48,733 bases of DNA from the NCBI GenBank assembly GCA_036495685.1, contig DASXMJ010000043.1:1-48733 (forward strand). Reading direction: 5' to 3'. Within the stretch, counting starts at the first letter, position 1. Every line of letters starts with the position of its first letter. Of this stretch, positions 28,001 through 36,580 are shown piece by piece. A program made the position numbers and the translations under genes. The notes beneath the pieces are model-generated. The model was not told the origin of the DNA, made no database searches, and saw nothing but the letters and a program-made list of their open reading frames with translations. The DNA comes from Candidatus Binataceae bacterium. Its GTDB lineage: Bacteria; Desulfobacterota; Binatia; Binatales; Binataceae.

Positions 28001-28804
28001 ATGTGTTTAAACTGGTTTTCCGATCTTATGCAGTCTGAACCCGACGGCCGACAGTCTTCCGCGATTGGGTCCGGTTACGAAGTCTTGCTTGCCCTGGCGA
28101 CCCTGACCCTGTGGCCGATCCTCGATGAGCGCGCGGTTGGAAGTCCCGCGCAGCGCGCGCGAGCCCTGGTTTTCACGCCCATCATCGGATTCTTCGCTGG
28201 CGTGCTGCTGGGCCTATTCGATCACGCACTGGCGGGGAAAGTGACTGTGGGGACGCGCTCGTTTGCAATAGTCACCGCCGCGTCGCTGGCGATGCTATTT
28301 CTGCAGTGGCGCGGAATTGCGGACCTCTTCGAAGCATTGCGCGCCGGAGCCCGGCCCGCTTCGACCGGACTCGCGCGGATCGGCCCTGGTGGCGTCACCG
28401 TGGCGATGGCGGGCTTTGCACTTGAGGTATTGCTACTTACTAGAATCAGAGAGCCCGCGAGCCGGACGGCAGCGCTGGTGATGTCCTCTATGCTCGCGCG
28501 ATGGTCAATCGTCCCCGTAGCCTATGGTCTCAAAGCTGGAGAGCGGTGGGGGCTGGGCCTGCCGTTCGAGGGCGGTATCGAGTTCCGTGAATTCGCGATA
28601 TCTAGCGTAATCGCTCTCGGCTTGACGCTCGCACTCTATGCGGACGTCGGACTCGTTGTAACCGTGGTGGTCGCGGTGGCGATTCTTGGACTGCGGTTCC
28701 TCTTAAGCCGCCGGTTCGGGGGCGTTCCTGGTTTCGCGCTGGCCGGGGCCAGCGCGATTATCGAGATCGCAGTGATTATGACAATTGCCACGCTATCTAC
28801 TTGA
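28001..28804 (+). CDS. CobS-like membrane protein lacking the usual acidic residues
   Basis: 267 aa, ATG with GAGGGG nine bases upstream, six to seven hydrophobic segments. The order of motifs follows CobS (adenosylcobinamide-GDP ribazoletransferase, the last step of B12 assembly): RGIADLFEAL where CobS has D-G-L-A-D-x-x-D-G, ARIGPGG for S-R-I-G-x-x-G, LARW for S-R-W, GLGLPF for G-L-G-x-x-F, and GGVPGFALAGASAIIE for G-G-x-T-G-D-x-L-G-A. Two of the three Asp of the first motif and the Asp of the last are replaced. It is either a very diverged CobS or a non-catalytic relative; the assignment is by motif order only. Divergent from panE. Confidence 0.55.
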   Translation: MCLNWFSDLMQSEPDGRQSSAIGSGYEVLLALATLTLWPILDERAVGSPAQRARALVFTPIIGFFAGVLLGLFDHALAGKVTVGTRSFAIVTAASLAMLFLQWRGIADLFEALRAGARPASTGLARIGPGGVTVAMAGFALEVLLLTRIREPASRTAALVMSSMLARWSIVPVAYGLKAGERWGLGLPFEGGIEFREFAISSVIALGLTLALYADVGLVVTVVVAVAILGLRFLLSRRFGGVPGFALAGASAIIEIAVIMTIATLST

Positions 28805-28946
28805 TTCACCGAGGCCGAACTATCCCCCAGATTTAAGCGGAGTGCGGGAGCCCGCCTCCCTCGATTGGAGAACAGATTGGGCCTTGCGCTCAGATTCGGA
28901 GAGGCTGCTATGGTTGCCAGCCGCCGCCGCGCAAGTGCATGGGCCA

Positions 28947-29552
28947 CTACCCGTCGCGGCGCAGCGCATCCCTCCACTGCCGGCTCACCTCCGCGCGCAA
29001 CTCGTCGAGCGTTCCGGCGTTGCGTATCACGACCTTCGCATGACGGATGCGTTCCGAATCCGGGAGTTGCGCCCGTATCCGTGCTTCGGTCTGTTCGGGC
29101 TTCATTCCGCGGTCGCGCTCGACGCGGGCGATCACGCGATCGCGTGGCGCGGTGACGAGCCAAATCTCGTCGAACAATGGCATCCAGTTCGCCTCGATTA
29201 GAATTGCCGCCTCGACCACGATGGGGAGCTTTTCGCCTTTGGCGCGCATCTCGGTCGTCAGCTCACGGATCCGATCCATGGTGCGGGGCCACACGATAGA
29301 GGTCAGCTTCTTCAACTGGGCGGGATCTGCGAACACCAGAGGTCCGAGCTTGCTCCGATCGATTGTCCCATCGGGGGCGACGATTTGCTCACCGAACGCC
29401 GCCACAACCTCGCTATAGGCGCCCGCCCCCGGCGTGTAAGTTGATTGTGCCACCTTGTCCGCATCGAGAATCTGCGCGCCCAGCTCCGCCAGCATCTTCG
29501 CGACTACGCTCTTGCCCGAACCAATTCCCCCTGTGAGCCCAATTGTCAGCAT
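28947..29552 (-). CDS. coaE: Dephospho-CoA kinase
   Basis: 201 aa, normal size. It phosphorylates dephospho-CoA with ATP, the last step of CoA synthesis. P-loop GLTGGIGSGKS at residues 5-15, LDADKVAQ (substrate-binding Asp), then VVEAAILIEANW and the lid segment DRVIARVERDRGM. A typical C-terminal helix region with HAKVVIRNAGTLDEL completes the family pattern. It is convergent with the CobS-like gene, and its start faces yihY. Confidence 0.95.
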   Translation of the reverse strand: MLTIGLTGGIGSGKSVVAKMLAELGAQILDADKVAQSTYTPGAGAYSEVVAAFGEQIVAPDGTIDRSKLGPLVFADPAQLKKLTSIVWPRTMDRIRELTTEMRAKGEKLPIVVEAAILIEANWMPLFDEIWLVTAPRDRVIARVERDRGMKPEQTEARIRAQLPDSERIRHAKVVIRNAGTLDELRAEVSRQWRDALRRDG

Positions 29553-29730
29553 CGCTTCCTACCTCTGAGCAGCTAATCGAAAACCCGGAACTTGCGCAAC
29601 GAAACCCCGAGACGATTGTGGCCGTCACCCGGTTTTGGGGATGCTTGACTGACCCGCCTTCTAGTCGGGACAATTCCTCGGTGATGGCGGCGGGGGGCCC
29701 CGCCGACCGCTCCGCCGCGCGGTCACTCGC

Positions 29731-31038
29731 TTGAGCAACTCTCAATATAGCTGGCTGGGAACCGCCACGCGGCGGTTCGAAGAGCAGACCCGAACGCATG
29801 GCTACATTTTCGCGCCGTGGCGCGTGCTGGTTAACTCGGTCCAGAACTTTTTTGAGAATGACGACTTCCTGCGCGCATCCGCACTGACCTACACCTCCAC
29901 GTTATCCATCGTTCCGATCCTGGCGCTGGCCTTTTCCGTGCTAAAGGGTCTGGGCGAAGCTGATCAGGTTCGTCCGTTGGTATCGCGCTATCTCGCGTTG
30001 GGCTCACAATCCACCTCGGATCAGCTCATGGGTTTCGTCGAGAACGTGAATGCCACCGCGCTCGGCGCGGTAGGCGCCGCGTTTCTACTGGGCACCGTGA
30101 TCTCCACGCTCGGCAACATCGAGCAGGCGTTCAATGGAATTTTTCACGTGCCTCGCAGCCGGAGCTACCTGCGTCGCTTTTCGGATTATTTGAGCGTTCT
30201 TTTCACCGTGCCGCTGTTGGCCGCAGCAGCTCTCGCGTTCACCGCGATGGTACAGGTACGGGTGTCCATGTTTCCGGTTATCATCCATCTCGTTCCCTAT
30301 GTCTTCGTTTGGGCGGGGTTCTTCTTTCTATACGTTTTTTTTCCTTACACGAAGGTGCGCTACACTCCCGCATTGCTAGGGTCGGGTATAGCCGCGATCC
30401 TCTTCCAGCTTGCGCAGTGGGGGTACGTCAGGTTCCAGGTCGGGATGGCCAACTATCGTGCGATCTACGGCGCGCTCGCGACGCTGCCGATTTTTCTGCT
30501 CTGGACCTACATCGCGTGGGCGGTGATTCTGTTCGGTGCCGAAATAACCGCTGCCGCGCAGCGGGGCGGAAACATTCCGCTGCTTCGTCCAGCCTCTCCC
30601 GATTTCCCGTGCGCTGCCACCTTGCACATCCTGGTAATGCTCGCCCGTCAGCAACTCCTGCGTGGCCGCGGCGTCACCATGTTGGAACTTGCGCACTGGC
30701 TCGGCGTTTCGGTGGGGGCAATCGATCCGCTTCTGGTCCGGCTAAAGGACGATGGGCTGGTGGTCGAGGGTTCCGAGGAACATCACGGCGGACACGGTGG
30801 CCCGCTTCACCTGGTGCGTGCGCCGGCTTCGATAACACTGTCTGAGGTAGTTCGCACGCTTCTCGAAGAAGATCCGGCGGATGCAGGAGAGTCGCGCGTC
30901 GCGGAGCTGATGCGTTTCATCAGAAAGGCGCAAGTGGAAGCCGTCGGTCAAACGACCCTTGCGGATCTGGTCACCGACCAGACCTCGCACGCGCAGATCG
31001 CGTCAGCTGCCCGCGGCCAGCTGAATCCCGCCAGCTGA
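29731..31038 (+). CDS. YihY/UPF0761 membrane protein with C-terminal winged-helix domain
   Basis: 435 aa from a TTG at 29731. Residues 30-280 form the YihY/BrkB membrane domain with about six helices: SALTYTSTLSIVPILALAF, the G-T-x-I-S-T-L-G-N-I-E-x-A-F-N segment, the FFPYTKVRYTPALLGSGIAA motif and YRAIYGALATLPIFLLWTYI. The function of this family is unsettled; an old RNase BN name is wrong. From about 295 to 345 a winged-helix-like part follows (TMLELAHWLGVSVGAIDPLL, RLKDDGLV), which could sense a ligand or bind DNA at the membrane. The remainder is charged. Confidence 0.88.
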   Translation: MSNSQYSWLGTATRRFEEQTRTHGYIFAPWRVLVNSVQNFFENDDFLRASALTYTSTLSIVPILALAFSVLKGLGEADQVRPLVSRYLALGSQSTSDQLMGFVENVNATALGAVGAAFLLGTVISTLGNIEQAFNGIFHVPRSRSYLRRFSDYLSVLFTVPLLAAAALAFTAMVQVRVSMFPVIIHLVPYVFVWAGFFFLYVFFPYTKVRYTPALLGSGIAAILFQLAQWGYVRFQVGMANYRAIYGALATLPIFLLWTYIAWAVILFGAEITAAAQRGGNIPLLRPASPDFPCAATLHILVMLARQQLLRGRGVTMLELAHWLGVSVGAIDPLLVRLKDDGLVVEGSEEHHGGHGGPLHLVRAPASITLSEVVRTLLEEDPADAGESRVAELMRFIRKAQVEAVGQTTLADLVTDQTSHAQIASAARGQLNPAS

Positions 31039-31124
31039 GAGGCCGGCAGCGCAGGTCCGCACCGATTTCTTTCGGATCCCAGCTCGCCTATCATCGGCGG
31101 ACATTTGCTCAAGGGAATCACAGC

Positions 31125-31964
31125 GTGCCTGAAAGCGGCGATCTGTCGATCAACGGAATAAGGATTCGCTACTACAACTGGGGCGGTAGCGGTGATCCGA
31201 TCGTGGTACTCCATGCGACCGGTTTCCACGGCCGCGTGTATCGTCCGATTGTAGAGGCGCTCACGAAAATCGGACACGTATGGAGCTACGACCAGCGCGG
31301 ACACGGCGACAGCGACACGCCCGACGAACTGGAGAACTACAACTGGGCGTTGACCATGGAGGACCTGGGCGGGTTCATCACGGCTAAGGGGTGGAACGGT
31401 GTGCGCGCATTCGGCCATTCCGCGGGTGCCACCGCCATAGGTTCGCTGGCCTACGAGCGGCCCGAACTGATTTCGCGCGCGGTGCTTGCCGAGCCCGTCA
31501 TCTTCGAGTCGCCCGACGCCCCGGAACTCGGATGGCGCAACCCGTTTGTCGAGCGAACCCTTCGGCGCCGCCCGACTTTCGACAGCGTCGATGCCATGTT
31601 CGCCAATTTCTCTGGTAAACCCCCCTACGATACCTGGGACCGAGCAATGCTGCGAGACTATTGCGACTTCGGCACCCGGGAAACCGGCGACGGTAAGCGG
31701 GAGCTTAAGTGTCCCCCAAAGGTGGAAGCGCGCTTGTACGAAACGGCGCGTGACTTCGATGGCTTGGGCAGAATCCTCGCGGCCAAGTCCCCGCTGTTGA
31801 TCATGTTCGGCACCCGCAGCGACTCTCTCGGCACGACCTTATCGCCCCGCGTTGCGCGCGAGCGCAAAGCCGGCCGAGTCATCGACGTGCCCGACTCCGG
31901 CCATTTCCTGCCGATGGAAAAACCTGCTCTCGTATCACAGCTCGCGGTTGACTTCCTGAAATAG
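31125..31964 (+). CDS. Alpha/beta hydrolase
   Basis: 279 aa from a GTG at 31125. It has the alpha/beta-hydrolase fold: oxyanion strand VVLHATGFHGRVYRPI (HATG in place of HGxP), YDQRGHGDSD, nucleophile elbow GHSAGA (Ser at about 98), MFGTRSDS carrying the acid, and DSGHFLPMEKP with the catalytic His. The triad is complete, so it should be an active esterase, lipase or C-C hydrolase; the substrate is not evident. It lies 87 bases after yihY, possibly in the same transcript. Confidence 0.88.
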   Translation: MPESGDLSINGIRIRYYNWGGSGDPIVVLHATGFHGRVYRPIVEALTKIGHVWSYDQRGHGDSDTPDELENYNWALTMEDLGGFITAKGWNGVRAFGHSAGATAIGSLAYERPELISRAVLAEPVIFESPDAPELGWRNPFVERTLRRRPTFDSVDAMFANFSGKPPYDTWDRAMLRDYCDFGTRETGDGKRELKCPPKVEARLYETARDFDGLGRILAAKSPLLIMFGTRSDSLGTTLSPRVARERKAGRVIDVPDSGHFLPMEKPALVSQLAVDFLK

Positions 31965-32053
31965 GAAGCCGCAGACAGAGCATGACCCTGGAACCTTCTG
32001 GAAACGGCGGCTACCTCCCTCAACTGGATGTCCCGTTGACAAGCGACCCCGTC

Positions 32054-32793
32054 TCAGACCCGCCCCAATAGGGTTCGCACCTCCTCCGTGTAAACACCCG
32101 CGCGCTCTTCCAGCGCGAGTGGCGGTTCGATCGTTACCTCGATACCGCCGTTGGCGCGCGCTTCGATCATCACCGATGACGCTGGCAGCTCCGTGCGCGG
32201 ATGGACGAAGCGCATCCGTTTGGGTTCCAGCCGGTTCGCGCGCAGTGTCGAGATCAGTTCGGTGCTGCGCGCGGCGGCGAAGATGGTCGCGACTCTTCCA
32301 CCAATTGCGCACCTAGCGGCGCGCCGCCGCCGCGAATTCGGCCAGGGACGCGCCGGTGTCGCCGCGAGCGTGCCCGCCGGCTTCGATTGGGGCTTTGGCG
32401 TCCCGCGCCGCGCGCGTGAAATGGCGGGTTGCAGACCACCAGGTCGAAGCTTCCCTGGTGGACCCCCGGAATGTGCGCGGCGCGAATGTCCGCACACTTG
32501 CAGTGGAGGTTCGGAAACCCGTTACCGGGCGCGTTGCGCGCCGCCAGTTGTGCCATCCGCGGCTGAATCTCGAGTGCAATGGTTTCGCGCGGTCGCGCGA
32601 TCGCCGTGATAACCATCGAGATCACGCCGCATCCCGCGCCTAGCTCCAGAACCCGATCGCGACTGCGTATGGTCGCGAAGCGCGCCAGCAGGATCGAGTC
32701 GACCGAAAACCGATAGCCGTCGCGTGGCTGGACGACGCTGAGCGCGCCACCTAGGATCGGGTCGAGAGTCTCGTCACTGCGGATCGTCATCAT
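32054..32793 (-). pseudogene. tRNA1(Val) adenine N6-methyltransferase-like gene broken by two frameshifts
   Basis: The frame from 32793 has the TrmN6/YfiC opening: TLDPILGGALSVVQPRDGYR, FSVDSILLARF, the SAM motif LELGAGCGVISMV and the catalytic motif VVCNPPFHARG. The frame is then lost twice. ASLAEFAAAARR continues in a second frame after a shift near 32360, and AIGGRVATIFAAARS to RMRFVHPR and the end in a third after about 32320. Two one-base changes would restore a normal protein of about 245 aa. The intact enzyme would methylate A37 of tRNA-Val, or act on another RNA or protein. Confidence 0.75.
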
Positions 32794-32992
32794 GAACGCT
32801 TCAGAAAAAGGTCAGCGCTACGCGCGCATCTTTCGCAAAGCGGGAATCTTTCTTGGCAAAGGCAACATAGCGCGCGCCGTAGACGTCCTGAAGCAAGGCC
32901 AGTCACTGGCCGAGCAGCTCGGCGACAGCTCAATGGCGCGGAGATTTGCGGCGGAAATCGTGGCCGCGGCAAAAGCCCCATCCCCGCGCTAG
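32792..32992 (+). CDS. Small helical protein of unknown function
   Basis: 66 aa. The ATG at 32792 overlaps the start codon of the divergent methyltransferase-like gene by two bases, and no ribosome site is visible, so either start may be wrong. The sequence resembles a single tetratricopeptide-like helical pair: FLGKGNIARAVDVLKQGQSL then LGDSSMARRFAAEIV. No membrane segment or cysteine. Confidence 0.4.
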   Translation: MNASEKGQRYARIFRKAGIFLGKGNIARAVDVLKQGQSLAEQLGDSSMARRFAAEIVAAAKAPSPR

Positions 32993-33172
32993 CCGCCGCT
33001 TGAGTGTCCGAAGCTTTTCCCTTCCCTATGCTGCAACTTGACGTCGGCCGAATCGTACTTACGTTTGGTCACGTGGGAAGCGTGGCAACGGGACGAAACC
33101 TGAAAACTCCGCGGCCGCGCGAACCCGTAAATTTGGAATTCGTCCGGCGCTGATGCCGGCAGGAGGGTTCGG

Positions 33173-33595
33173 ATGGAACTGAGGGTTACTAACGGATACA
33201 CGCCGAACGGATGGCTTTATCGGCCATGGAATCGACTTTGGGAAGAGCTCGAGAACAGCCCCCAGAGTCTGGCGCCGCGGGCGGATGTCATTGAGGACAG
33301 CGAGGGGTATCACTTCACCTTTGAGATGCCCGGACTGAAGAGCGAGTCGGTCGATGTACGCATCGATGACCAGTCTTTGATCGTGGAAGCGGAACGTTCG
33401 CGCCCGGAGCGGCCGGAAGGCGTTTCGGTTCATGTCGCGGAGCGCAGTTATGGCAAGCTCCACCGCTCGTTCACTCTTCCCGAGGACGCTGTGCAGGACA
33501 ATATCCGCGCCGCATACAAGGATGGCGTGCTGGAAGTGACGGTACCCAAGCGCCCCGAGGCGAAGCCCGTAAAGATCAAGGTCGAGCTGAACTAA
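33173..33595 (+). CDS. Hsp20/alpha-crystallin family small heat shock protein
   Basis: 140 aa, ATG with GGAGGG upstream. The alpha-crystallin domain spans about 38-130: PRADVIEDSEGYHFTFEMPG, DDQSLIVEAERS, then YGKLHRSFTLPEDAVQDNIR and YKDGVLEVTVPK (the G-V-L signature). It holds unfolding proteins for refolding by other chaperones. The C-terminal I-x-I/V anchor appears as KPVKIKVEL. It heads a stress block with LemA and the M48 protease. I see no CIRCE element upstream. Confidence 0.95.
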   Translation: MELRVTNGYTPNGWLYRPWNRLWEELENSPQSLAPRADVIEDSEGYHFTFEMPGLKSESVDVRIDDQSLIVEAERSRPERPEGVSVHVAERSYGKLHRSFTLPEDAVQDNIRAAYKDGVLEVTVPKRPEAKPVKIKVELN

Positions 33596-33635
33596 CGGCG
33601 TAGTTCGAGGCGGCTTATCACTAAGCGAGGAAGCA

Positions 33636-33661
33636 GGGCCGGCACCGCGAGGTGTCGGCCC
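33636..33661 (+). terminator. Hairpin with GNRA tetraloop between hsp20 and lemA
   Basis: GGGCCGGCACC (33636-33646) pairs with GGTGTCGGCCC (33651-33661), one G-T wobble, closed by the tetraloop GCGA. Only GTGTCGTTT follows, so termination would be partial. It probably separates hsp20 levels from lemA/htpX. Confidence 0.55.
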
Positions 33662-33703
33662 GTGTCGTTTCAGGGGGGGACCAAGCGCGCCGAGGAGAAC
33701 CCT

Positions 33704-34276
33704 ATGGGTTACATAATGCTGCTCATAGTCGCTGCGATCGTCGTGTGGGCCATCGTCGCGTACAATTCGCTGGTACGGCTGAGGAACGAGATCGATGGTT
33801 CCTGGCGGCAAATCGACGTCCAGCTCAAACGCCGCCACGATCTGATTCCCAACCTGGTTGAGGCCGTCAAGGGCTACATGCAATACGAGCGCGACACCCT
33901 GAACCAAGTGGTCGAGGCCCGCGCCAAGGCGCTCACCGCTTCCGACCAGGGAAGCCGGATCGCCGCCGAGAATCAACTCAGTTCCGGGATCGGGCGGCTG
34001 CTTGCGGTAATGGAAAATTACCCGCAGTTGAAAGCCGACGAAAACGTGCTGCGCTTGCAGGAAGAATTGACTACCACCGAGAATCAGATCGCGTTCGCGC
34101 GCCAGTCCTACAATGACGTGGTGCTTTCGCTCAACACCCGAATCCAGACCTTTCCCTCCAACCTGATCGCCGGCAATTTCGGTTTTCACGCGGCCGAATA
34201 TTTCAAGGCCGCGCCGGAGGATCAGGCGGTTCCCAAAGTTGACCTCGCGATGGGCGCGCCGCGCGTACAGCAGTGA
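33704..34276 (+). CDS. lemA: LemA family membrane protein
   Basis: 190 aa from the ATG at 33704 (GAGGAG six bases upstream; the open frame begins at 33662). One N-terminal helix (about 4-21), then the LemA helical bundle: YNSLVRLRNEIDGSWRQIDV, QLKRRHDLIPNLVEAVKGYM, ENQIAFARQSYNDVVLSLNT and the end motif FPSNLIAGNFGF. Function not settled; LemA often occurs next to HtpX-type proteases, as here, and may present or regulate substrates at the membrane. Confidence 0.93.
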   Translation: MGYIMLLIVAAIVVWAIVAYNSLVRLRNEIDGSWRQIDVQLKRRHDLIPNLVEAVKGYMQYERDTLNQVVEARAKALTASDQGSRIAAENQLSSGIGRLLAVMENYPQLKADENVLRLQEELTTTENQIAFARQSYNDVVLSLNTRIQTFPSNLIAGNFGFHAAEYFKAAPEDQAVPKVDLAMGAPRVQQ

Positions 34277-34308
34277 CCCGGGGCGGACCCAACACGGACT
34301 GACGAACC

Positions 34309-35313
34309 ATGACTGCGGCGAGCGACTTCCGCGCCCTGGAAGCGACCAATCGTCGCGAGACCGCGGTGCTGGTCGCGGCGATGATCGCCATCCTCGCCGC
34401 GCTCGGATTCGGTCTGGATGTGTGGTCCGGCTCGATTCGAATTACTGACGGCAGCGTCAGCGGCTTCCCGCTGCTCACGATCTTCGCGCTCATATTCGGA
34501 GCGGTGCAGGCGCTTATTTCCTTTTATGGGGGCACCCGACTGGTACTGCTTTCGGTTCACGCGCATCCGCTTACCGCCGACACGATTCAGCATCAGAGAG
34601 TACTCGACACCATCAATGAGATGGCCATTGCCGCGCGAATGCCGACCCCGCGCGCTTACCTGATGGACGACCCCGCGCCAAACGCGTTTGCGACCGGACG
34701 TGACCCGGCTCACTCGGTCATCTGCGTGACCCAGGGACTGGTCGACACCATGGATCGCGAAGAGATGCAGGGCGTCATCGGCCACGAGATGTCACACATC
34801 CGCGACTACGACATCCGCACCATGATGATGGTCGCGGTGATGGTCGGCGGCATCGCGATGCTCAGTGACTTTTTCTTCCGGATGATGTTCTACTCGGGCG
34901 GCAGACGACGTTCGAGCAATGACAAGAACGGCGGCGGTGGCGGGATCTTGGTAATATATCTGGCGACCCTCATCCTAGCCGCCGTCGCTCCCATTGTTGC
35001 GCAGCTCGTCGCGATGGCTATTTCGCGTCAGCGCGAATACCTGGCCGATGCCTCCTCGGTCGAATTCACCCGCAATCCGCACGCTCTGTTGCGCGCGCTG
35101 GAGCAAATCGCCAAATCGGAATCTCCCCTCAAGGCGGCGACTTCCGGTACCGGCCACCTTTTCATCGTGAATCCGCGCGAGGGCGTGCGAGAAGACCGGG
35201 AGCGGTTTTTCGATAATCTGCTGTCAACCCACCCGCCCCTCACTAAGCGAATCGAGCGCCTGCGGGCGATGTTGGGCGCGCCCGGCCAGGCGACGGCTGT
35301 TCGGCAATCCTGA
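34309..35313 (+). CDS. htpX: M48 family membrane metalloprotease, HtpX-like
   Basis: 334 aa. Two N-terminal helices (about 20-37 and 54-75), the zinc site HEMSH with His159, Glu160 and His163, two further helices after the active site, and the third zinc ligand Glu in REYLADASSVEFTRNP. It degrades misfolded membrane proteins and cooperates with LemA-type partners. Start ATG 32 bases after lemA, so they form an operon. A Gly-rich loop (NDKNGGGGG) after the third helix is a family-variable element. Confidence 0.92.
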   Translation: MTAASDFRALEATNRRETAVLVAAMIAILAALGFGLDVWSGSIRITDGSVSGFPLLTIFALIFGAVQALISFYGGTRLVLLSVHAHPLTADTIQHQRVLDTINEMAIAARMPTPRAYLMDDPAPNAFATGRDPAHSVICVTQGLVDTMDREEMQGVIGHEMSHIRDYDIRTMMMVAVMVGGIAMLSDFFFRMMFYSGGRRRSSNDKNGGGGGILVIYLATLILAAVAPIVAQLVAMAISRQREYLADASSVEFTRNPHALLRALEQIAKSESPLKAATSGTGHLFIVNPREGVREDRERFFDNLLSTHPPLTKRIERLRAMLGAPGQATAVRQS

Positions 35314-35387
35314 ACGATCGCTTGTGCACGGCGCGCGAGCAATCGCGTACGAAAAGGGCACCGTCTCCAACTTTAGTTGTACGCGCC

Positions 35388-35406
35388 GGTGGGCTTTTAA
35401 CCCACC
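35388..35406. terminator. Weak hairpin after htpX
   Basis: GGTGGG (35388-35393) pairs with CCCACC (35401-35406); loop CTTTTAA; no T-run after it. It lies between htpX and the histidine kinase gene. Confidence 0.35.
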
Positions 35407-35500
35407 ATTCTGGCGTTGTATTTGCACTACAGAGCCCGGTTTTTCCGCGCCGCGGGCAACTCTGGCCTTGCCCGAGTCGGCGTGAAAAAGTCGTGAGACT

Positions 35501-36580
35501 ATGAGGGCGAGGGATTTCACGGAACTCGATGTTAATGTCGCGCGCGGGCGGGTGGTGCTGTCGCTGGTCGCCATTCTCTCGGTCTATATCGACCCTGCGG
35601 CCGGGGGGATCTTCTATCTGAGCCGCTATGCGCTGATCACCCTGAGCTCGCATCTGGTCTACAGCATCGGCGCCTATCTCGCGGTGAGCCGGCGCTTGGG
35701 GCTCAAGTACCTGCCCCTGCTGTCGACCACCCTGGATGTGTTGTTCGCGGCAGCGGTGGTTCTGGTGACCGAGGGTCCGACCAGTCCTTCGTATATCTTT
35801 TTTGTGTTCGCAATAATCGCGGTAGATTGCCGGACCGGGTTCCGAGACACGGTTACGGTCACGCTGTGTAGCGGGGTACTTTATTTCCTGCTCCTCGCGT
35901 TTTCGGCGGGGGGCGCAAAACACCTTTACGCAATGCGCGCGGCCTACCTGACCATCACTGGATATCTGATCGGCTTCATCGGCCAGCAGCGGGCCAAATT
36001 CGAAGTACGCATCCGCGAACTCGAGACCAGCGCCGAACGCCATCGCATCGCGCGCTCGCTGCACGACGGCTACGTACAGGCGCTGGCCGGTGTCACCCTG
36101 CGGCTAGAGGCCTGCCGCGAATTGCTGGCGCGCAATCGCGGTGCGGAAGCCTTGACCCAACTCACTGAATTACAGGGGGGAGTCTCCCGAGAGTTCGACC
36201 AGGTGCGCGCCTACGTGCGCTCGCTCGCGGATCTCGATCAGAGTCTCGGCGGCTCGATCTCCGCCGTGCCGGATACGCGGTTTCGAATCGAAGCCGGGTT
36301 TGCGGCCAACGGTCTCATCGTTGAGCAGATCATCCAGATTATGCTGGAGGGAATGCGCAACGCGCTCCGCCATGGAAAAGCGCGCAACGCCCTGATTAAC
36401 GCCCAGGAGAGCGACGGACACATTCGAATTACCATCGAGGACGATGGCGTTGGTTTCGCCGCGGCGGCAAAAGCGCCTTGGGCGATCGCGTCGCGAGTTG
36501 AGGAATGCGGAGGAAGCCTGCGGGTCGCAGCAGGCCAACATCCAGGTGCTCACCTGGAAATTGAAATGCCAGCGGGATAA
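35501..36580 (+). CDS. Membrane sensor histidine kinase, NarL-partner type
   Basis: 359 aa. About five membrane helices in residues 15-165 with short loops and no large periplasmic domain, so it probably senses a membrane or intracellular cue. A short coiled coil (RIRELETSAERHRIARSLHD) leads to the HisKA_3 phosphoacceptor His188 in LHDGYVQALAG. The ATPase part has EGMRNALRHGKARNAL (N box) and IEDDGVGFAAAAK (G1 box). Partner: the LuxR-type regulator whose ATG follows the stop directly. Confidence 0.92.
   Translation: MRARDFTELDVNVARGRVVLSLVAILSVYIDPAAGGIFYLSRYALITLSSHLVYSIGAYLAVSRRLGLKYLPLLSTTLDVLFAAAVVLVTEGPTSPSYIFFVFAIIAVDCRTGFRDTVTVTLCSGVLYFLLLAFSAGGAKHLYAMRAAYLTITGYLIGFIGQQRAKFEVRIRELETSAERHRIARSLHDGYVQALAGVTLRLEACRELLARNRGAEALTQLTELQGGVSREFDQVRAYVRSLADLDQSLGGSISAVPDTRFRIEAGFAANGLIVEQIIQIMLEGMRNALRHGKARNALINAQESDGHIRITIEDDGVGFAAAAKAPWAIASRVEECGGSLRVAAGQHPGAHLEIEMPAG

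Noticed and set aside
33059..34189. 376-codon open frame opposite hsp20 and lemA
   Set aside because: Antisense shadow; both plus-strand genes have clear family motifs and ribosome sites.
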